A DNA stretch of 64,000 bases. It comes from Sporichthya polymorpha DSM 43042 (GTDB lineage: Bacteria > Actinomycetota > Actinomycetes > Sporichthyales > Sporichthyaceae). Where the stretch lies: positions 1-64,000 of the forward strand of contig NZ_KB913029.1 of NCBI RefSeq assembly GCF_000384115.1, given 5' to 3'. Position 1 is the stretch's first letter; each line of letters begins with the position of its first letter. This document shows positions 16,522 through 24,909 of this stretch, in pieces. The notes below the pieces were generated by a model. It saw only the letters and a program-made list of their open reading frames with translations, did not search any database and was not told where the DNA came from. The translations under genes were made by a program, and so were the position numbers.

Positions 16522-17829
16522 TCAGGGCTTGAGCGTGTCCCCGGGGTCGCCGGCGAGCTTGTCGACCCCGGGGCCACCGACCAGGCTGTCCTTGCCCTCG
16601 CCTCCGACCAGGCGGTCGTTGCCGGCCTGACCGCGCAGGTCGTCGGCGCCGAGGTCGCCGAAGAGCTGGTCGTTGCCGGGCCCGCCGCGCAGCTTGTCGT
16701 TGCCCGCGCCGCCGCAGAGGATGTCGTTCCCCGCGCCGCCCGAAATCACGTCGTTGCCGGCGAGGCCGCGGATCAGGTCCTTGCCGCGGGTCCCGCGCAG
16801 AACGTCGTTGCCGGCGGTGCCGACCTTGAGCCGGTAGCCCTTGGGCACCGGGGCGCCGGACTTGCACGCCGGGTGCGTCGGGCCGGATCCCGGGCGGCCC
16901 CAGTCCCACGCGGTGTCCTCGCCGGAGCCGACGATCAGCGGCGCGGCCGAACCGGTTCCGCTCGCGTCGGCGACGAACACGTCGCCGTTGTCGCCGTTGC
17001 GGGTGGTCGTGAACGCGACGCGCGTGCCGTCCGGGGAGAAGAACGAGTACTGATCCTTGGCGACGTCGTCGTCGATCGTCCGTGCGTTCGAGCCGTCCGC
17101 GTTCGCGACCTGCACGGCGAGGTAGCCGGGCGGGTCGAGGGTGTAGGTGATGCGTTTCGAGTCGGGCGAGTACCGCGGGTAGAACGCGCGGCCGGCCTTC
17201 AGCTTCGTGACGTTCTTGCGGTCGCTGCCGTCGGGCTTCATCGACCAGACGTCGATCGCGCCCGAGCCCTCGGCGCTGAACAGCAGCCGGGAGCCGTTGG
17301 GCGCGTACGCGGGGTGGGCCTCGTTGACGCCCGCCGTCGTCGTCAGCGCCCGCTGGCCGGTGCCGTCGGCCTTCATCGTCCAGAGGTCGGTGGTGGAGCC
17401 GACCGTGCGCGTGTAGACGACGCGCGACCCGTCGGGCGAGAACACCGGGTGCGTCTCGACGGCCGCGGAGGTGGTGAGGCGCCGCTGGCCGGTGCCGTCG
17501 GCGTTCATCACCCAGATGTCGCTGCCGCCGTTACGGGCCGAGGCGAAGACGATCCGGTCTCCGTCGGCGGAGAAACTCGCGAACCGGTCGGCGCCCTGAG
17601 CCGTCGTCAGCTGCTTCAGGTTCGACCCGTCCGGGTTGACGACCCAGAGCTCGACGTCGCCGCTGCGGGCCGAGGAGAACACGATCCGACCGTCGTCGTT
17701 CGTGGCCGGCGCCGCAGCGCTGCTGTCCGCCTGCGCGACGGGCACCAGGCCGGTCAGCGCCAGGGCGGCGGCCAGCACGGCGCCCCCGGCCGCGATCGAC
17801 GGTGTCCGCTTCCGGTACGCAGCGCTCAT
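16522..17829 (-). CDS. secreted TolB/PD40 beta-propeller protein with C-terminal RTX-type repeats
   Basis: A 435-aa exported protein. A signal peptide (start at ATG 17829, RKRTPSIAAGGAVLAAALALTG) is followed by six PD40-type blades (DGRIVFSSARSGDVELWVVNPDGSNLKQL and similar). After a Cys-containing linker, about nine calcium-binding nonapeptides (GNDILCGGAGNDKLRGGPG type) make a beta-roll. This looks like a calcium-stabilised surface or secreted binding protein. The substrate is unknown. It lies 11 bp after the protease gene, apparently in the purK-purE transcription unit. The ribosome site is weak. Confidence 0.83.
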   Translation of the reverse strand: MSAAYRKRTPSIAAGGAVLAAALALTGLVPVAQADSSAAAPATNDDGRIVFSSARSGDVELWVVNPDGSNLKQLTTAQGADRFASFSADGDRIVFASARNGGSDIWVMNADGTGQRRLTTSAAVETHPVFSPDGSRVVYTRTVGSTTDLWTMKADGTGQRALTTTAGVNEAHPAYAPNGSRLLFSAEGSGAIDVWSMKPDGSDRKNVTKLKAGRAFYPRYSPDSKRITYTLDPPGYLAVQVANADGSNARTIDDDVAKDQYSFFSPDGTRVAFTTTRNGDNGDVFVADASGTGSAAPLIVGSGEDTAWDWGRPGSGPTHPACKSGAPVPKGYRLKVGTAGNDVLRGTRGKDLIRGLAGNDVISGGAGNDILCGGAGNDKLRGGPGNDQLFGDLGADDLRGQAGNDRLVGGEGKDSLVGGPGVDKLAGDPGDTLKP

Positions 17830-17840
17830 GGGCGGAAACC

Positions 17841-18719
17841 CTATGTGGGTGGGTCGGGCGAGACCAGGAGGGCGCGAAGCAGGACCGGGCCGTGGAACGC
17901 CCCCGTCCCGGGGACCAGGCGCAGCCCGCGGAAGCCCGCGTGCCGTTCGGCGTAGGCGAGGGCACGGGCGACGTCGGTGATCGCGTTGCCGGCGGGCGGG
18001 TCGAGGGTGATCTCGGACAGGCTCCCGACGGCGCGGCCGGCCGGGTCCAGGTACGGACCGCCGGAGTCGCCGGGCACGCCCGGGGTGAGCGAGTAGACGA
18101 AGTGCACCCGGCCGCTCGGGTGGGTGCCGACGCCGAAGGTCTGCTTCGGCTCGATCGGACGGACACCCTGCCGCAGGGGCGAGGCGCCCCATCCGGTGAG
18201 CAGGTCGCCCTCGCGGATGCCGTCGGTGTTGAGCCCGGTCGGGCCGCCGAAGAGCGGGACGGTGGGGTTGACCTCCGCGACCGCGGATGCCGGGACCTGA
18301 ATCAGGGCGAAGTCGTTGTACCGGCAGGTGTCGGCGTCCTGCTCTCCGACCGCCGGCATCGTCCGCCAGCTCGAGTACACGAGCCGGCCGGAGATGCCCG
18401 TCTCCCCGAGCGGCACCCGCGTCCCGAGCGGGGCCTGGGTGCCGAACTCGCACGCCGTGGTGTCGAAGGAAGCGTTCTCGTCCGGGACGCGCGAGCAGTG
18501 GCCGGACTGCCCCAGGTACACCCGGCCGCGGTCGTCGGTGAAGACGAAGTTCGCGGTGCACCGCCCGCCCGCGGTCTCGGTCGAGATCCCGGGCCGGATC
18601 GGGGCGGTCAGGTCGCCGAACGCCGGGGCCGCGGCGGCCGACGCCGAAGCCGGCCACGGGAGCGCGGCCGCGACGAGTGCGCCCGCGACGAGGGCGCCGA
18701 GCCGTCGCGGGCGGTTCAC
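17841..18719 (-). CDS. secreted trypsin-like serine protease (S1 fold)
   Basis: A 292-aa exported protease. A signal peptide of about 30 residues is followed by GGRCTANFVFTDDRGRVYLGQSGHCS (catalytic His), YNDFALIQVP (catalytic Asp) and PGVPGDSGGPYLDPAG (catalytic Ser). Four Cys are placed as for chymotrypsin-fold disulfides. There is no clear propeptide. The GTG at 18719 follows the purE stop by one base (TGACGTG), so it appears translationally coupled to a purine gene, an odd partnership. Confidence 0.88.
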   Translation of the reverse strand: MNRPRRLGALVAGALVAAALPWPASASAAAAPAFGDLTAPIRPGISTETAGGRCTANFVFTDDRGRVYLGQSGHCSRVPDENASFDTTACEFGTQAPLGTRVPLGETGISGRLVYSSWRTMPAVGEQDADTCRYNDFALIQVPASAVAEVNPTVPLFGGPTGLNTDGIREGDLLTGWGASPLRQGVRPIEPKQTFGVGTHPSGRVHFVYSLTPGVPGDSGGPYLDPAGRAVGSLSEITLDPPAGNAITDVARALAYAERHAGFRGLRLVPGTGAFHGPVLLRALLVSPDPPT

Positions 18720-18720
18720 G

Positions 18721-19224
18721 TCAGATCTTTCGGCCGCGCACCGCGGCGCCCTTGGCCCTGGCCTCGGCGTTGAGGTCCGCCTGGAACTGGCGCATCTTCG
18801 CCTGCAGCTCGGGGTCGCCGAGCGCGAGCATCCGGACCGCGAGAAGGCCCGCGTTGCGGGCGGCGCCGACCGCGACGGTGGCGACCGGCACCCCGGCGGG
18901 CATCTGCACGATCGAGAGCAGCGAGTCGAGCCCGTCCAGGTGCTTGAGCGGGACCGGGACGCCGATGACCGGCAGCGGCGTCACGGAGGCGAGCATGCCG
19001 GGCAGGTGGGCCGCTCCCCCGGCGCCGGCGATGATCACCTGCAGGCCACGATCGGCGGCGTTCTGGCCGTAGGCGAGCATCTCCGCCGGCATCCGGTGGG
19101 CGGAGACGACGTCGGCCTCGTACGGCACGTCGAACTGGCTCAGCGCTCCGGCGGCCGCCTCCATGACGGGCCAGTCCGAGTCGCTGCCCATGACGATCCC
19201 GACGAGGGGTGCAGCGCTAACCAT
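18721..19224 (-). CDS. purE: 5-(carboxyamino)imidazole ribonucleotide mutase
   Basis: A 167-aa PurE that isomerises N5-CAIR to CAIR in purine synthesis. It has [36 protein letters not shown] and [30 protein letters not shown]. The start is ATG 19224 with GGAGA upstream; the frame is open to 19263. It overlaps the purK stop by 8 nt, so the two subunits are coupled. The lengthened C-terminus after LGDPEL is usual in actinobacteria. Confidence 0.95.
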   Translation of the reverse strand: MVSAAPLVGIVMGSDSDWPVMEAAAGALSQFDVPYEADVVSAHRMPAEMLAYGQNAADRGLQVIIAGAGGAAHLPGMLASVTPLPVIGVPVPLKHLDGLDSLLSIVQMPAGVPVATVAVGAARNAGLLAVRMLALGDPELQAKMRQFQADLNAEARAKGAAVRGRKI

Positions 19225-20368
19225 CGATCTCTCCTCGCAGGAACGCGGCCGCGTGCCGGGCACGCTCGAGCAGGTCGTCGGGGTCGGACCCGGTGACGGT
19301 CACGTGGCCGACCTTGCGGCCCGGGACCACCGTCTTGCCGTAGTTGTGGATGTGCAGACCCGGGTCGTGGGCCAGGCAGTGCAGGTACCCGCCGTAGAGG
19401 TCGGGGAAGCGCTCGGGGTCGTCGGAGCCGAGGACGTTGGCCATCACCGCGGCCGGCGCGGTCATCCCGACCTCCCCGAGCGGGAGGTCGAGCACGGCCC
19501 GCAGGTGCTGCTCGAACTGGCTGGTCGTCGCACCCTCGATCGTCCAGTGGCCGCTGTTGTGCGGCCGCATCGCGAGCTCGTTGACCAGGACACCGGCGGG
19601 GGTGTCGAACATCTCGACGGCCAGCATCCCGACGGTCTTGAGCTCGGCGGCGATCGCCAGGGCGGCGCGCTGGGCGGCGAGCGCGTGGTCCTCGTCGATC
19701 GCCGCGGGCGCGAACACCTCGCGGCAGATGCCGTGGCGCTGGACGGTCTCGACGACCGGGTAGACCGCGGCCTGCCCGTGCGGGCTCCGGGCGACCTGGA
19801 CGGCGAGTTCGCGGGTGTACTCGACGCGGGCCTCGGCCAGGAGCGGGCCGCGCGCGAGCCAGTCGGCGGCCTCGGCCGCCGTCGCCACCACGCGGACGCC
19901 GCGGCCGTCGTAGCCCCCGCGCGGGGTCTTCACGACCACCGGCCAGCCGATCCGGTCGCCGAACTCGGCGAGCTCGCTCTCGGTCGTGACCAACGCCCAG
20001 TCCGGGCACGGGACGCCGATGCCGGTCAGACGCTCGCGCATGGCGAGCTTGTCCTGGGCGTGGACGAGCGCGTCCGCCCCGGGGCGGACCGCCACCCCCT
20101 CGGCCTCCAGCGTGCGCAGGTGGTCGGTGGGGACGTGCTCGTGGTCGAACGTGAGGACGTCGCAGCCCGCCGCGAACGCGCGGAGGGTGTCGAGGTCGTC
20201 GTGATCGCCGATCACGACGTCGGCCGCGATCTGCGCGGCGCTCTCCTCCGGGGAGGCGGCCAGGACCCGCAGGCGGACGTCGAGAGCGATCGCGGCCTGG
20301 GCGGTCATCCGGGCCAGCTGCCCGCCGCCGACCATGCCGACGACCGGGCGGTTCACCCTCGACACCAT
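19217..20368 (-). CDS. purK: 5-(carboxyamino)imidazole ribonucleotide synthase
   Basis: A 383-aa ATP-grasp enzyme making N5-CAIR from AIR, bicarbonate and ATP. It shows [45 protein letters not shown] and the metal-binding [13 protein letters not shown] segment. The start is ATG 20368, giving the usual family length. It is first in the run purK-purE-protease-propeller protein and divergent from gtrA. Confidence 0.95.
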   Translation of the reverse strand: MVSRVNRPVVGMVGGGQLARMTAQAAIALDVRLRVLAASPEESAAQIAADVVIGDHDDLDTLRAFAAGCDVLTFDHEHVPTDHLRTLEAEGVAVRPGADALVHAQDKLAMRERLTGIGVPCPDWALVTTESELAEFGDRIGWPVVVKTPRGGYDGRGVRVVATAAEAADWLARGPLLAEARVEYTRELAVQVARSPHGQAAVYPVVETVQRHGICREVFAPAAIDEDHALAAQRAALAIAAELKTVGMLAVEMFDTPAGVLVNELAMRPHNSGHWTIEGATTSQFEQHLRAVLDLPLGEVGMTAPAAVMANVLGSDDPERFPDLYGGYLHCLAHDPGLHIHNYGKTVVPGRKVGHVTVTGSDPDDLLERARHAAAFLRGEIDG

Positions 20369-20412
20369 TGCAATGCGGTCACGAGCACACGCTAGCCGCC
20401 CGGTCGGGGCGC

Positions 20413-20439
20413 TTGAGAGGGAAGGTGGACGGGTAGATT
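20413..20439 (+). promoter_or_regulatory. candidate promoter for gtrA
   Basis: TTGAGA at 20413-20418 and TAGATT at 20434-20439 are separated by 15 bp, slightly short for a housekeeping sigma promoter. They lie about 50 bp before the gtrA start in the divergent purK/gtrA region. Confidence 0.4.
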
Positions 20440-20488
20440 GAGCCCTCGAGTCGGGCGTCCGCCCGCGCATCTGGAGGACTGACGCCCC

Positions 20489-20983
20489 GTGAACTCTGCT
20501 CGTGGACTCGCGCGGTCTCTCTACGCCCGGGTCGAGCACCTGCTTCACGAGATCGCCAAGTTCGGCGTCGTCGGCGCGATCGCGTTCATCGTCGACGTCG
20601 GCACCTTCAACCTCTTGCGTAACGGGGTGATGGAGGACAAGCCGCTCACGGCCAAGGTCGTCTCGACCGTCCTCGCCACCACCGTCGCGTTCGCCGGGAA
20701 CCGGCAGTGGACGTTCAAGCACCGCGAGCGCAGCAACGTCCGCCGCGAGTACGTCCTGTTCTTCGGGCTCAACGGCGTCGCCCTGCTGATCGCCCTCGCG
20801 TGCCTCGGCGTCTCCCACTACCTGCTGAACTTCACCAGCCCGCTCGCGGACAACATCTCCGCGAACATCGTCGGCATGGCGCTCGGGACCCTGTTCCGCT
20901 TCTGGTCCTACCGGAAGTTCGTCTTCACCGCCCCGGTGACCCGCGACACCCCCGCCGACGAGCCCGAGCCCCTCGCCGCCTAG
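20489..20983 (+). CDS. GtrA family membrane protein
   Basis: A 164-aa protein with four predicted membrane helices. KFGVVGAIAFIVDVGTFNLL and VAFAGNRQWTFKHRER are the characteristic GtrA segments, repeated in the second half as FRFWSYRKFVF. GtrA-like proteins are thought to move lipid-linked sugars across the membrane for surface glycosylation. The start is GTG 20489 after CTGGAGG. It is monocistronic and faces the HNH gene across a short hairpin. Confidence 0.88.
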   Translation: MNSARGLARSLYARVEHLLHEIAKFGVVGAIAFIVDVGTFNLLRNGVMEDKPLTAKVVSTVLATTVAFAGNRQWTFKHRERSNVRREYVLFFGLNGVALLIALACLGVSHYLLNFTSPLADNISANIVGMALGTLFRFWSYRKFVFTAPVTRDTPADEPEPLAA

Positions 20984-21003
20984 GCGGCGGGCCCCGCGCG
21001 CGA

Positions 21004-21029
21004 CCCGGGGCAGCCTCGTCCGCCCCGGG
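21004..21029. terminator. hairpin between convergent gtrA and the DUF222/HNH gene
   Basis: Arms CCCGGGGC and GCCCCGGG with a 10-nt loop lie between the stop codons at 20983 and 21034. There is no U-tract, so intrinsic termination is only possible. Confidence 0.45.
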
Positions 21030-21033
21030 AGCC

Positions 21034-22767
21034 TCAGGCGGCTGGCTCGTCGGGTCCGGGGCGGGGTGCTGGTCGTTCCCCGGGGTCGATCAGGGGTGGG
21101 ATCTCGACGTCGTAGCCGACGCCGAGGCGGGTGATCCAGCGGACTTTCCGGTCCGAGAGGCGGATCAGTTGCCACCCGCCCTTGGTCTTGAGGTCATGGT
21201 CGTGCTCGCACAGCGGGCCGAGGTTCCCCGCGAGGGTCAGGCCGCCGCGGGCGTGGTCGATCGTGTGGTCGATCTCGGACCGCGCGGCCGGGAGGCGGCA
21301 GCCGGGGGCCTGGCAGGTCGTCATCCGCAGCTGGGTGTCCCGGCGTAGTCCTTGGCGGGGGAAGCGCCGCCGGGCGTCGTCCGGGTCCTCCGGGGTGGGC
21401 GGGCCGGCCGGGTTGTCCGTGTCGGCGCCGGCGGTCGCGAGGAGGTGGTGGCGGCCGATCTCGACCAGGACGGGGCGCCAGAGCGCGACTTCGGGGCTGG
21501 TGACGGTCTGGTCGAGCAGGGCCTGCAGCAGCGTGGCGGGAATGAGCAGGTCGACGATGCCGTGGTCACCCGCGCGGCGCTTGGGCCAGTCGATCGGCCG
21601 TGCGCTGATGAGCCCGGAGCTGATCGCGTACCCGGCGGGGTCGGTGACCGCGAACCGCCACTGCCCCGCCGCCAGTCGGTGGGCGAGGTCGCGGGCGTAC
21701 TCGGCGTGCACCGGTCCCTGCCCGGCGAGCTCGGCGGGGTCGCGGTCCATCCCGAGCAGGGTGGAGAGCTTCGCGGTGAGCTGCACCCCGTGGTGCGGAG
21801 ACCGGGCCACCGGCTCCGGTGCGGGCGCTGCCTTCGGCTCCGGTGCGGGCGCTGCCTTCGGCTCCGGTGCGGGCGCTGCCTCCGGCTCCGGCTCGGGCTC
21901 CGGCTCGGTTTCGGTCTCCGGCGCGAACTCTTCATCCTCGACCGGTCGGGTGGTGGCGAGGTGGGCGAGGATCTGCTCGTCGGTGAAGTCGGCGTAAGTG
22001 CCGTCCAGCAGGTTGAGCGCGATCTCCGAGCGCAGGTGATCCAGCGGCCGCGGATCACCCGCACGCTTCGCGTCATCGGCGAGCTTCCGCACCCGCGCGA
22101 TCGCGGCGGCGACCCGGGCGGGGTCCTGGTTCTGCGCGGCCAGGGTGGCGGTGCCGTCCTCGTTGCGCCAGGAGATCACCCGCCGTTCCCGGTGGGCCTC
22201 GGTGAACCGGCGCAGCGCCCAGTCGGGGTCGAGCTGAATCCCGAGTTTGCGGCACCGCGCGGCGAGCTGCTCACTGGTCCAGGGCCGGTCGGCGTCGATC
22301 GAGCAGTGCCCGAGGACCTCATCGATCACGGTGTTGGCGTGCTCGTCGGTCATGTCCCGGACCCAGAAGTGGATCACCCGGGCCCGTTCGATGCTCAGGT
22401 CCCCGGCGGCCATGGCGGCGTGCAACTTGGGGAAGCGCCGCACGATCGCCCAGGCGAAGTCCAGCAGCTCATTCGCGGTATAGCCCGAGATCCGCAGCGC
22501 GGTGCGGACCTCATCGGCGCCCCACCGGTCCGGGGCCGCGAGGCGCACGATCTCCTCCTGCGAGTCCAGGCCCCGGGACCCGACCTCGGCCACCATGCCC
22601 AGCCAGACCGCGTTCGCGGCGTTGAGCTGTCGTTGGCCGGCGCGCAGCACCGCGACCGACTCGGCCCCGGTCATCGACGCGCACTCGGCCTCACTCGGCC
22701 TCAGGCCGAGCGAGACCTGCCACGCACTCGGCGTGGAAGTGGTGGCTGCTGTCGATGTCCCCGTCAT
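21034..22767 (-). CDS. DUF222 domain-containing HNH endonuclease (13E12 repeat family)
   Basis: A 577-aa protein of the actinobacterial 13E12 family, usually present in many copies per genome. The N-terminal DUF222 helical region (from about residue 30, SVAVLRAGQRQLNAANAVWLGMV) runs to about 270. A linker of APAPEPKA repeats and acidic dipeptides follows, then a second helical block. The HNH module is CQAPGCRLPAARSEIDHTIDHARGGLTLAGNLGPLCEHDHDLK. Both Cys pairs and the DH/H residues of the nuclease are present. The start is ATG 22767. Biological role is unresolved; association with mobile DNA is often suspected. Confidence 0.9.
   Translation of the reverse strand: MTGTSTAATTSTPSAWQVSLGLRPSEAECASMTGAESVAVLRAGQRQLNAANAVWLGMVAEVGSRGLDSQEEIVRLAAPDRWGADEVRTALRISGYTANELLDFAWAIVRRFPKLHAAMAAGDLSIERARVIHFWVRDMTDEHANTVIDEVLGHCSIDADRPWTSEQLAARCRKLGIQLDPDWALRRFTEAHRERRVISWRNEDGTATLAAQNQDPARVAAAIARVRKLADDAKRAGDPRPLDHLRSEIALNLLDGTYADFTDEQILAHLATTRPVEDEEFAPETETEPEPEPEPEAAPAPEPKAAPAPEPKAAPAPEPVARSPHHGVQLTAKLSTLLGMDRDPAELAGQGPVHAEYARDLAHRLAAGQWRFAVTDPAGYAISSGLISARPIDWPKRRAGDHGIVDLLIPATLLQALLDQTVTSPEVALWRPVLVEIGRHHLLATAGADTDNPAGPPTPEDPDDARRRFPRQGLRRDTQLRMTTCQAPGCRLPAARSEIDHTIDHARGGLTLAGNLGPLCEHDHDLKTKGGWQLIRLSDRKVRWITRLGVGYDVEIPPLIDPGERPAPRPGPDEPAA
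21812..21883 (-). repeat. three tandem 24-nt repeats inside the HNH gene
   Basis: Three consecutive 24-nt units, the last with one change, encode an eight-residue unit (APAPEPKA) in the linker between the DUF222 and C-terminal regions. Being in frame, copy-number change would only lengthen the linker. Confidence 0.8.
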
Positions 22768-22775
22768 CACGACTG

Positions 22776-22781
22776 AACCTA
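22776..22781 (-). promoter_or_regulatory. probable leaderless -10 element for the HNH gene
   Basis: On the minus strand TAGGTT stands 8 nt before the ATG at 22767, with no ribosome site between. Confidence 0.4.
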
Positions 22782-22905
22782 GCGGGCACCACCGACAGTC
22801 CATTTTCGCCGGGATCGAGAGCGCGGGGCGCGGAGGAGCGGAGGGATCGGAGGAGCGGAATCCGCGGTGCCACAACGCCTCTGACGCCCCATCAACACCA
22901 CGCGA

Positions 22906-22930
22906 CCCCCATTGAAGATGTCATCTCCAA
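22906..22930. repeat. copy of a dispersed palindromic element (GATGTCATC core)
   Basis: The 25-nt sequence here matches, at 23 positions, each arm of the inverted pair inside the regulator gene at 53343-53409. The shared core AGATGTCATCT is itself palindromic. It lies in the non-coding stretch 22768-23053, next to the AAGGGGTG palindromes. Confidence 0.6.
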
Positions 22931-22951
22931 CGGGTTGTGGATAACCCCGAC

Positions 22952-22998
22952 GAAAGGGTGACACCCCATTACTCGGGAGTAAGGGGTGTCACCCTTTC
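22952..22998. repeat. palindromic element of the AGGGTGACACCCCTTACT family (divergent copy)
   Basis: Arms of 23 and 22 nt separated by GG; the left arm carries one extra A. Downstream of the LOG gene (stop 23054) and upstream of the HNH gene, it could end minus-strand LOG transcription. The other three copies lie between convergent genes. Confidence 0.85.
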
Positions 22999-23013
22999 TT
23001 TACAGCGGCGACC

Positions 23014-23040
23014 TCAACAAGGGGTGACACCCCTTGTTGA
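23014..23040. terminator. 27-nt palindrome just after the LOG gene
   Basis: Arms TCAACAAGGGGTG and CACCCCTTGTTGA pair perfectly around one central base, 13 bp beyond the LOG stop codon. It shares the AAGGGGTG core with the neighbouring larger element, so the two form a tandem pair of hairpins. Confidence 0.7.
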
Positions 23041-23053
23041 ACGCGGCGGCGGG

Positions 23054-23674
23054 TCAGGGCTCGGCCTCGAGGAGCTCGGACGGGTCGGCGGCGGTGCCGG
23101 CGGGGTCGACGGCGGCGGCGGGGGCCGGGGCGGAGAGCTCGGCCTCGATCGCGTCGAACGCCTCGGCAACCGAGGTCGTCCAGCGGAGCAGGTCGGCGGA
23201 GGCGGGACGCATGAAGCCGCGGTCGACGAGGACGCGGATCTGCTCGCGGAGCGGGTCGTAGAGGCCGTCGGGGTCGAGGACGACGACGGGGCGGTCGTGC
23301 ATCCGGAGCGTGCGGGCGACCCAGATCTCCAGCAGCTCCTCCAGGGTGCCGATGCCGCCGGGGAGGACGAGGAACGCGTCGGAGCGGTCGTCCATCTCGC
23401 CCTTGCGGGTCCGCATGTCGGGGGTGACGACGAGCTCGTCGGCGTCGTGGTCGGCCACCTCCCACGTCAGCAGTGCCTGCGGGATCACGCCGGTCGTGTG
23501 CGCTCCCTCGGCACGGGCGGCCCGGGCGAGCGCGCCCATCGCGGAGATCGAGCCCCCGCCGGAGACGAGGGCGTGCCCCCGGGCGGCGAGCACCGCGCCG
23601 ACCTCACCCGCGAGGTCGACGTAGTGCGGCGCGATCGCCTCGCTGGAGGCGCAGTAGACGCAGATCCGGGCCAC
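23054..23674 (-). CDS. LOG family protein (cytokinin riboside 5'-monophosphate phosphoribohydrolase-like)
   Basis: A 206-aa Rossmann-fold protein of the TIGR00730/LOG family. It has RICVYCASSEAIAPHYVDLAGEVG, LVSGGGSISAMGALARAA and the nucleotide-binding signature PGGIGTLEELLEIW. LOG enzymes release the base from nucleoside monophosphates. An Ala/Pro-rich tail of about 30 residues is extra. It lies 13 bp after a second LOG-type gene. Confidence 0.88.
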   Translation of the reverse strand: MARICVYCASSEAIAPHYVDLAGEVGAVLAARGHALVSGGGSISAMGALARAARAEGAHTTGVIPQALLTWEVADHDADELVVTPDMRTRKGEMDDRSDAFLVLPGGIGTLEELLEIWVARTLRMHDRPVVVLDPDGLYDPLREQIRVLVDRGFMRPASADLLRWTTSVAEAFDAIEAELSAPAPAAAVDPAGTAADPSELLEAEP

Positions 23675-23687
23675 GGCTGACGCCGGC

Positions 23688-24521
23688 TCAGGGATACGGG
23701 TGCGCCGCCCGGGCCTGGCCCGCCCGGATGTCGTCGGCGAGGGCGTCCGTCGCCTCGATCTCCTGCCGACGCCGCTCCTCGTCCGCGTCCTTCATGATGT
23801 GGACGACGCGCTCGACGTCGTCCGTGACCTCGATCAGGTCCATGTCGTGCGGCGAGATCTTTCCGGCCTCGACCATCCGGGTCTTCAACCAGTCGACGAG
23901 CCCGGCCCAGTAGTCGGTGCCGACGAGCACGACGGGGAACCGGGTGACCTTCCCGGTCTGCACGAGGACGAGCGCCTCGAAGAGCTCGTCGAGGGTGCCG
24001 AAACCGCCGGGCATGAAGACGAAGCCCTGCGCGTACTTCACGAACATCGTCTTGCGGACGAAGAAGTAGCGGAAGTCGATACCGATGTCGACGTAGGAGT
24101 TCAGCCCCTGCTCGAACGGCAGCTCGATGCCGAGGCCGACCGAGGTGCCGCCACCTTCGACGCACCCGCGGTTCGCGGCCTCCATGACACCGGGCCCACC
24201 GCCGGTGATCACGGCGTAGCCCGCCTGCGCGAGCTCGTAGCCGAGCTGCCGGGACAGCTCGTACTCCGCGTGGTCGCGGGGCGTGCGAGCGGAACCGAAG
24301 ACGGTGATGGCCGGCCCGATCTCCGCGAGCAGACCGAAGCCCTCGACGAACTCGGACTGAATGCGCATCACGCGCCACGGGTCGGTGTGCACCCAGTCGG
24401 TGGGGCCGGCGCTGTCGAGCAGGCGCTGGTCCGTCGTGCCGGACTGGGTGAAACGCCGGCGCAGCACGACCGGCCCGCGGTGCCGCTCGGGTGGCCGCGA
24501 CGTGTTGTTCGCCTCGCTCAT
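23688..24521 (-). CDS. TIGR00730 family Rossmann protein (LOG-like, longer form)
   Basis: A 277-aa relative of the downstream gene with an N-terminal extension of about 75 residues. ITVFGSARTPRDHAEYELSRQLG, VITGGGPGVMEAANRG and MPGGFGTLDELFEALVLVQTGK are conserved; the GGxGTxxE motif is intact. Actinobacteria often carry both a short and a long form near dapE, as here. The start is ATG 24521 with a -10-like TACCTT 6 nt upstream, suggesting a leaderless mRNA for both LOG genes. Confidence 0.88.
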   Translation of the reverse strand: MSEANNTSRPPERHRGPVVLRRRFTQSGTTDQRLLDSAGPTDWVHTDPWRVMRIQSEFVEGFGLLAEIGPAITVFGSARTPRDHAEYELSRQLGYELAQAGYAVITGGGPGVMEAANRGCVEGGGTSVGLGIELPFEQGLNSYVDIGIDFRYFFVRKTMFVKYAQGFVFMPGGFGTLDELFEALVLVQTGKVTRFPVVLVGTDYWAGLVDWLKTRMVEAGKISPHDMDLIEVTDDVERVVHIMKDADEERRRQEIEATDALADDIRAGQARAAHPYP

Positions 24522-24527
24522 GTCGCG

Positions 24528-24533
24528 AAGGTA
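24528..24533 (-). promoter_or_regulatory. probable leaderless -10 element for the LOG gene pair
   Basis: TACCTT on the minus strand, 6 nt before the ATG at 24521, with no ribosome site. The stretch from here to the riboswitch at 24668 shows no coding sequence. Confidence 0.45.
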
Positions 24534-24667
24534 CCGGGCGAAAGGCCCCGCTGCCGCCAGACCAGCAACCCCACAGAGGGGTGTGTTGAATCACTTTTTC
24601 GGACGTTTTCCGGCTGTTTCCACGCGGGCGGCGGACCGAGTGTGAGCTTGACTCCACTTCGGGGCCG

Positions 24668-24905
24668 CAAAGATCGCTTAGTGTCCACTCGTCCGGACGA
24701 GGCGCTCGACGACGAGGCCTGGCCAAGAAGTGGCCGATGCTCCGGAGCCCCGGTCGCGGGACGCCCACTCCCGCCTACGCGAGCGGTTGTTGCCCCCTCA
24801 CACTTCTCCGGCGGGAGCGGAAGGCCAGGCCATACGAGCCTGAGTTCCAGACCTGGTCCATGCCATGGGCGCCACAGGTCGCTGCCTTCTGCGGCGGTCC
24901 GAGGA
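24668..24905 (+). ncRNA. probable ydaO-type c-di-AMP riboswitch
   Basis: The 388-bp gap before the NlpC/P60 gene is non-coding. It begins AAGATCGCTTAGTG followed by CTCGTCCGGACGAGG and later GGAGCCCCGGTCGCGGG. These resemble the 5' conserved part of ydaO/yuaA riboswitches as found upstream of actinobacterial resuscitation and cell-wall hydrolase genes. TTGACT at 24648 could be the -35 of the leader promoter. Gene context supports it; I recalled the motif rather than searched a model, and the exact ends are approximate. Confidence 0.68.
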
Positions 24906-24909
24906 TTCG

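Noticed and set aside
18720-20368. Plus-strand frames over purE and purK
   Set aside because: Antisense shadows of two well-identified genes with 8-nt overlap.
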